A DNA stretch of 64,000 nucleotides, taken from the NCBI GenBank assembly GCA_007750655.1, contig CP036290.1:3720001-3784000 (forward strand). Direction: 5' to 3'. Source of the stretch: Rohdeia mirabilis (lineage in GTDB: Bacteria > Planctomycetota > UBA1135 > GCA-002686595). A program made the position numbers and the translations under genes. Shown piece after piece: positions 61,299 to 64,000 of the stretch. Position 1 is the first letter of the stretch; each line of letters starts with the position of its first letter. The notes under the pieces were generated by a model that was not told the DNA's origin, did not search any database, and was given only the letters and a program-made list of their open reading frames with translations.

Positions 61299-61901
61299 TC
61301 AGCGCGGCGGCGCCGGACCGTTCGGAACGACTGGACGCACCGAGCGCACGGCGGCGATCAAACCCTCGCCACAGCTCTCCCACAGCTCGACCGGCGCGTT
61401 GGCCGTCACCAACCACGAGCGCGTGTCGTCGCCGAGCAGGAGCAGCACGCGCCGCAGTTCGAGCCCATTGGCGCTCGTGGTGCCGGTGGACAGGAGGCCC
61501 TTCAGTCCAGCGATCTCGACGTCCTCACTGGCGTCGATCGCCGTCCCCCGCTGCGCCATGCCGGCCGCGTCGTAGCCGCGCAGAGCGACGGAGTAGGGTT
61601 GCGAGAGGCGCGCGAGCGCGATCGACGCGCCGTGTTCCGGCGCCGACAGGACGGCGTAGCCCTGGGCCGGTTCGGACACGAAGCCCGCGGGCCGTTCGAT
61701 CGAGAGGCCGACGCTCGCGAACTCGGTGCGCTCGCCCGATGGCGCGAACCAGTCACGTCCACCGACGAGCGCCGCGCTCGCGGGCGCCGCGCCCGACGTT
61801 GCGGCGCCAGCGCGCGGTCCTTCGGCCGCCGTCGTGTCGTCGCAGGCGACGAGAACGGAACAGAGTGCGATCGCCGTGAGGGCGTGGATCGGGCGCAGCA
61901 T
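61299..61901 (-). CDS. Small lipoprotein, unknown function
   Basis: A 200-aa protein from the ATG at 61901. The signal peptide MLRPIHALTAIALCSVLVAC contains the lipobox LVAC (Cys20), then comes an Ala/Gly-rich linker. The folded part has a pattern (FASVGLSIERPAGFVSEPAQ... ALARLSQ...) resembling small periplasmic domains that begin with VGLSIERPxG, as in PsbP/DUF1795-like proteins; this resemblance is weak. It lies 23 bp after the 61925 gene, with which it is probably co-transcribed. Confidence 0.7.
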   Translation of the reverse strand: MLRPIHALTAIALCSVLVACDDTTAAEGPRAGAATSGAAPASAALVGGRDWFAPSGERTEFASVGLSIERPAGFVSEPAQGYAVLSAPEHGASIALARLSQPYSVALRGYDAAGMAQRGTAIDASEDVEIAGLKGLLSTGTTSANGLELRRVLLLLGDDTRSWLVTANAPVELWESCGEGLIAAVRSVRPVVPNGPAPPR

Positions 61902-61924
61902 GGCGCAGAGCCTACGGCCTGGGA

Positions 61925-62506
61925 TCAAGGTGTCGAAGCGCCGGGGCTCTCGAGCCGCGCGGACAGGAGCAACGCGCGGGCGGCGGCGCGGGCGGTGGCC
62001 AGGTCGAGTGACGGGGCGTGGAACTCGAGTTGGTGGGCCTCGGGCCCGTCGAAGACGAAGAGACGCCACACGAATCCTTCGGCTCCGTCGCGGACCCCGT
62101 CGGCGCTCTCCACGAGAACGGCCTCGGACGCACCTGGTATCGCCACCGTTTCCGAGACGTCGCCGCGGTCGTGACTCTGCTCGAGCAGGGCGCGGACCCC
62201 GCCGGCGAATCCTGTCGAGGACGTCACGAAGCACGCCCCCTCGAGCTGCACGAACTTGAGTCCGGGGTACCTGAGCGCCGGGCCGAAGAGTCGGTCGAGG
62301 AGCGGTCGATCGAAGTCCCTGCGGACGACCTCGGTCGTGTCGACCCCGCCCGTCGGCAGGTCGAGGCTCACGCGACCGTCCGCGAACCTGTGGCGACCGG
62401 GTGCGAGACGGGTCGCCTCGGGCCGGTTGATCAGCACGGTGACGGCCACCGCGACGACGAACACGGCGACGAGTGCCGCGATGGGTCGGAGCGTGTAGGA
62501 CGGCAT
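61925..62506 (-). CDS. Small membrane-anchored protein, paralogue of 62656 gene
   Basis: A 193-aa protein starting at the ATG at 62506. The N-terminal membrane segment is LRPIAALVAVFVVAVAVTVL. A beta-rich domain follows with RFADGRVSLDLPTGGVDTTE near 40-60 and a C-terminal helix ARAAARALLLSARLES. The protein at 62656 has the same order and the matching sequence FAGGALTLDLPAGGVDATAD, so the two are tandem paralogues. No known family recognised. A 114-bp palindrome lies between them. Confidence 0.72.
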   Translation of the reverse strand: MPSYTLRPIAALVAVFVVAVAVTVLINRPEATRLAPGRHRFADGRVSLDLPTGGVDTTEVVRRDFDRPLLDRLFGPALRYPGLKFVQLEGACFVTSSTGFAGGVRALLEQSHDRGDVSETVAIPGASEAVLVESADGVRDGAEGFVWRLFVFDGPEAHQLEFHAPSLDLATARAAARALLLSARLESPGASTP

Positions 62507-62540
62507 GCGCCCGACTCTAGCCTGCGTTGGATCGGCGGTA

Positions 62541-62654
62541 CGGCGTCGGTACGGCGTCAGGCACACATCTGCGGCCTGCCGCGCCACATCGCTGCGATTC
62601 GCAGCGACTTCGGCGGCAGGCCGCAGATGTGTGCCTGACGCCGTACCGACGCCG
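62541..62654. repeat. 114-bp palindrome, REP/MITE-like
   Basis: Arms 62541-62582 and 62613-62654 are perfect 42-bp inverted copies (starting CGGCGTCGGTACGGCGTCAG). The 30-bp centre contains a second perfect stem, TCGCTGCGA/TCGCAGCGA (62589-62607). It fits exactly between the stop of the 62656 gene and the start of the 61925 gene. The core GTCAGGCACAC resembles, from memory, palindromes associated with REP-type (RAYT, TnpA-REP) transposases; no such transposase is in this window. It may terminate transcription or stabilise the mRNA. Confidence 0.92.
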
Positions 62655-62655
62655 C

Positions 62656-63228
62656 TCAGTGGCCCGACGCCACGAAGCGCGTGCTCAGGACCACGGCGCG
62701 CGCTCCCGCTCGCTCGGCCGGAGTCGGACCGAACCCGGCGGAGACCTCGTAGGCCGCGTCGCCGTCGAACAGCACGAGACCCCAGGCGTCGCCGATGCCG
62801 TCGGAGCCCACGTTGTCGCGCTCCTGCAGCACCGCCTCGTGCCCGCAGCCGAGCGTCACCGTCTCGCGCGACAGCTCCACCTCGGCGCTCTTCGCCAGCA
62901 GGCGGTCCATGACCATGGCGGGCATGGTCGCACTAGCCACCCAGGAGGCGCTGTCCGGCCACCTGACGAAACGGAAGCCGCTGACCACGCGCGAGGCCGG
63001 GGCGTCCGCGGTCGCGTCCACCCCACCGGCGGGCAGGTCGAGCGTGAGAGCGCCGCCGGCGAACGGGCTCACGCCTGCGGGAACGGTCGCGCTCGAGGCG
63101 TCCGGCGCGGCGCCGGCGTTCGAGGTCGCGTCGGACGTGTCGCCGCCCGACTGCGGACGGTCGCGGAAGGCGACGACGCCGAGCAGGCCGAAGACGAGGA
63201 CGAACGACGCGGTGATCAGCTTCTTCAT
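62656..63228 (-). CDS. Small exported protein, paralogue of 61925 gene
   Basis: A 190-aa protein from the ATG at 63228. The N-terminus MKKLITASFVLVFGLLGVVA is a signal peptide or anchor without a lipobox Cys. A Gly/Ala/Ser-rich linker (25-52) leads to GGALTLDLPAGGVDATAD and a beta-rich domain ending AERAGARAVVLSTRFVASG. It shares layout and motif with the 61925 product. Function unknown. It is 86 bp downstream of rpoN on the same strand. Confidence 0.72.
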   Translation of the reverse strand: MKKLITASFVLVFGLLGVVAFRDRPQSGGDTSDATSNAGAAPDASSATVPAGVSPFAGGALTLDLPAGGVDATADAPASRVVSGFRFVRWPDSASWVASATMPAMVMDRLLAKSAEVELSRETVTLGCGHEAVLQERDNVGSDGIGDAWGLVLFDGDAAYEVSAGFGPTPAERAGARAVVLSTRFVASGH

Positions 63229-63314
63229 TGGACGGTTGGTGCGGCGCGTTCGAGACACGGACTCGTGCACGTGCGCCGCGACGACGGACGACGCGACCGC
63301 CGGCTCGCGCGCGC

Positions 63315-64000
63315 TCAGTGGGCGCGGCGGCGATAGCTGGACGGGATGCCCAGTTCGGTGCGGTGCTTGGCGACGGTGCGGCGCGCGACCACGAGGCCCC
63401 GGCGCGCGAGCTCGCGCACCAGATCCTCGTCGGAGAGCGGCGCGGTGGAGTCCTCGCCCGCCACCAACTCGCGGATCAACTCGGCCGCTTCGCCGCGGCT
63501 GCGGTTCGAACCTTCGGCCGCTTCCTTGGGGAACAGGTCGCGCAGTGCGATCACACCGAACGGCGTCTGGACGGACTTGCCGGACACCGCGCGACTGACG
63601 GTGCTCGTGTGCAGACCGAGTTCTTCGGCCACGTCGGTCATCTGCAGCGGTTCGAGACCGGTGGGTCCGCGCTCGAAGAAGCGCGGTTGTCGTTCGAGCG
63701 CAGCGGCGGCGACGCGCAGGAGCGTGGCTTCGCGGCGCTCGAGGCTCTCGACGAGCCACTGGGCGTCGCGCACGCGTCCGCGCAGGCGTTCGCGCACCGC
63801 GGCGCTCTGGTCCTTCGATCGAGCGAGCGCGGCGACTTCGGGATCGATCGTCAGCGTAGGCAACGTGCCACGCACGCTCTCGAGGTGCCAACGGTCGCCG
63901 TCCCACTCGACCACGAGGTCGGGCGCCACGACGGGCGCGGTGCTGTCCTCGAGTGCCGCCAGCGGCCGCGGCGAAAGAGCGCCCAAGCGTTCGATCCACG
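63315..64000 (-). CDS. rpoN: RNA polymerase sigma-54 factor, C-terminal part (runs off window)
   Basis: The visible 228 codons are the C-terminal half of sigma-54. They contain part of the core-binding domain (IERLGALSPRPLAALED), the region RDAQWLVESLERREATLLRV, the helix-turn-helix with MTDVAEELGLHTSTVSRAV, and the RpoN box ARRTVAKHR near the end, which reads the -24 promoter element. The frame stays open to the window edge, so the start lies outside. It defines promoters that need AAA+ activators. Genes downstream on the same strand include the small exported proteins, truA, hpf, ptsN and the HPr gene. Confidence 0.96.
   Translation of the reverse strand, partial: WIERLGALSPRPLAALEDSTAPVVAPDLVVEWDGDRWHLESVRGTLPTLTIDPEVAALARSKDQSAAVRERLRGRVRDAQWLVESLERREATLLRVAAAALERQPRFFERGPTGLEPLQMTDVAEELGLHTSTVSRAVSGKSVQTPFGVIALRDLFPKEAAEGSNRSRGEAAELIRELVAGEDSTAPLSDEDLVRELARRGLVVARRTVAKHRTELGIPSSYRRRAH

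Overview
This is a very GC-rich window from a diderm bacterium. The two hallmark groups are a complete type IV pilus / type II secretion-like machine and a series of very large lipoproteins with Ig-like and glycine-rich regions. Together with the rpoN-hpf-ptsN-HPr group and an EF-G-like paralogue, this fits best with Planctomycetota; Myxococcota or a similar lineage cannot be excluded from the sequence alone. No rRNA, tRNA or CRISPR array was recognised. Because GC is so high, long spurious reading frames exist on both strands almost everywhere. Genes were chosen by protein-family resemblance, membrane and lipoprotein signals, and coherent packing.

Layout, left to right. 0.3-8.2 kb: polytopic membrane proteins, including one with a 35-residue tandem repeat built on five-residue steps, and a mannosyltransferase-like (GT39/ArnT-type) protein. 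8.2-12.7 kb: CutA, proline dehydrogenase, a metallophosphoesterase and an NrnA-like DHH phosphoesterase. These are separated by an intact insertion sequence (9753-10954) and a short non-coding element (about 8173-8376) with related terminal inverted repeats. 12.7-15.1 kb: no credible gene, but about 1.8 kb of nested tandem repeats. 15.1-21 kb: an amidohydrolase, the first giant lipoprotein, and a HEAT-like lipoprotein.

21-40 kb, nearly all on the minus strand: pilin, PilC, PilB and PilT; an EF-G-like GTPase; an OmpA/Pal-type lipoprotein; the prepilin peptidase; and three more large lipoproteins. 40.5-58 kb, also minus strand: PyrB fused to a PyrI-type zinc domain, a divergent MnmE-like GTPase, CoaX, a GspC-like PDZ protein, a second PilT-type ATPase, Obg, L27, L21, an RNase E/G with a long low-complexity N-terminus, and the pilus alignment group PilM-PilN-PilO(P)-PilQ. 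58.5-64 kb: HPr, EIIA(Ntr), HPF, TruA, three small exported proteins and the C-terminal part of sigma-54. This is the familiar rpoN-hpf-ptsN-HPr neighbourhood, interrupted by other genes, by an array of 47-bp hairpins and by a 114-bp near-perfect palindrome.

Functionally, PilB/PilT/PilC/pilin/PilD and PilM/N/O(P)/Q plus the GspC-like protein form one envelope-spanning pilus or secretion machine. The adjacent giant lipoproteins are plausible surface components or cargo, although that link is only positional. The most unusual features are the repeat structures, the IS with its related small element sitting exactly on the stop codons of convergent genes, the PyrB-zinc domain fusion, and the PilO-PilP fusion.
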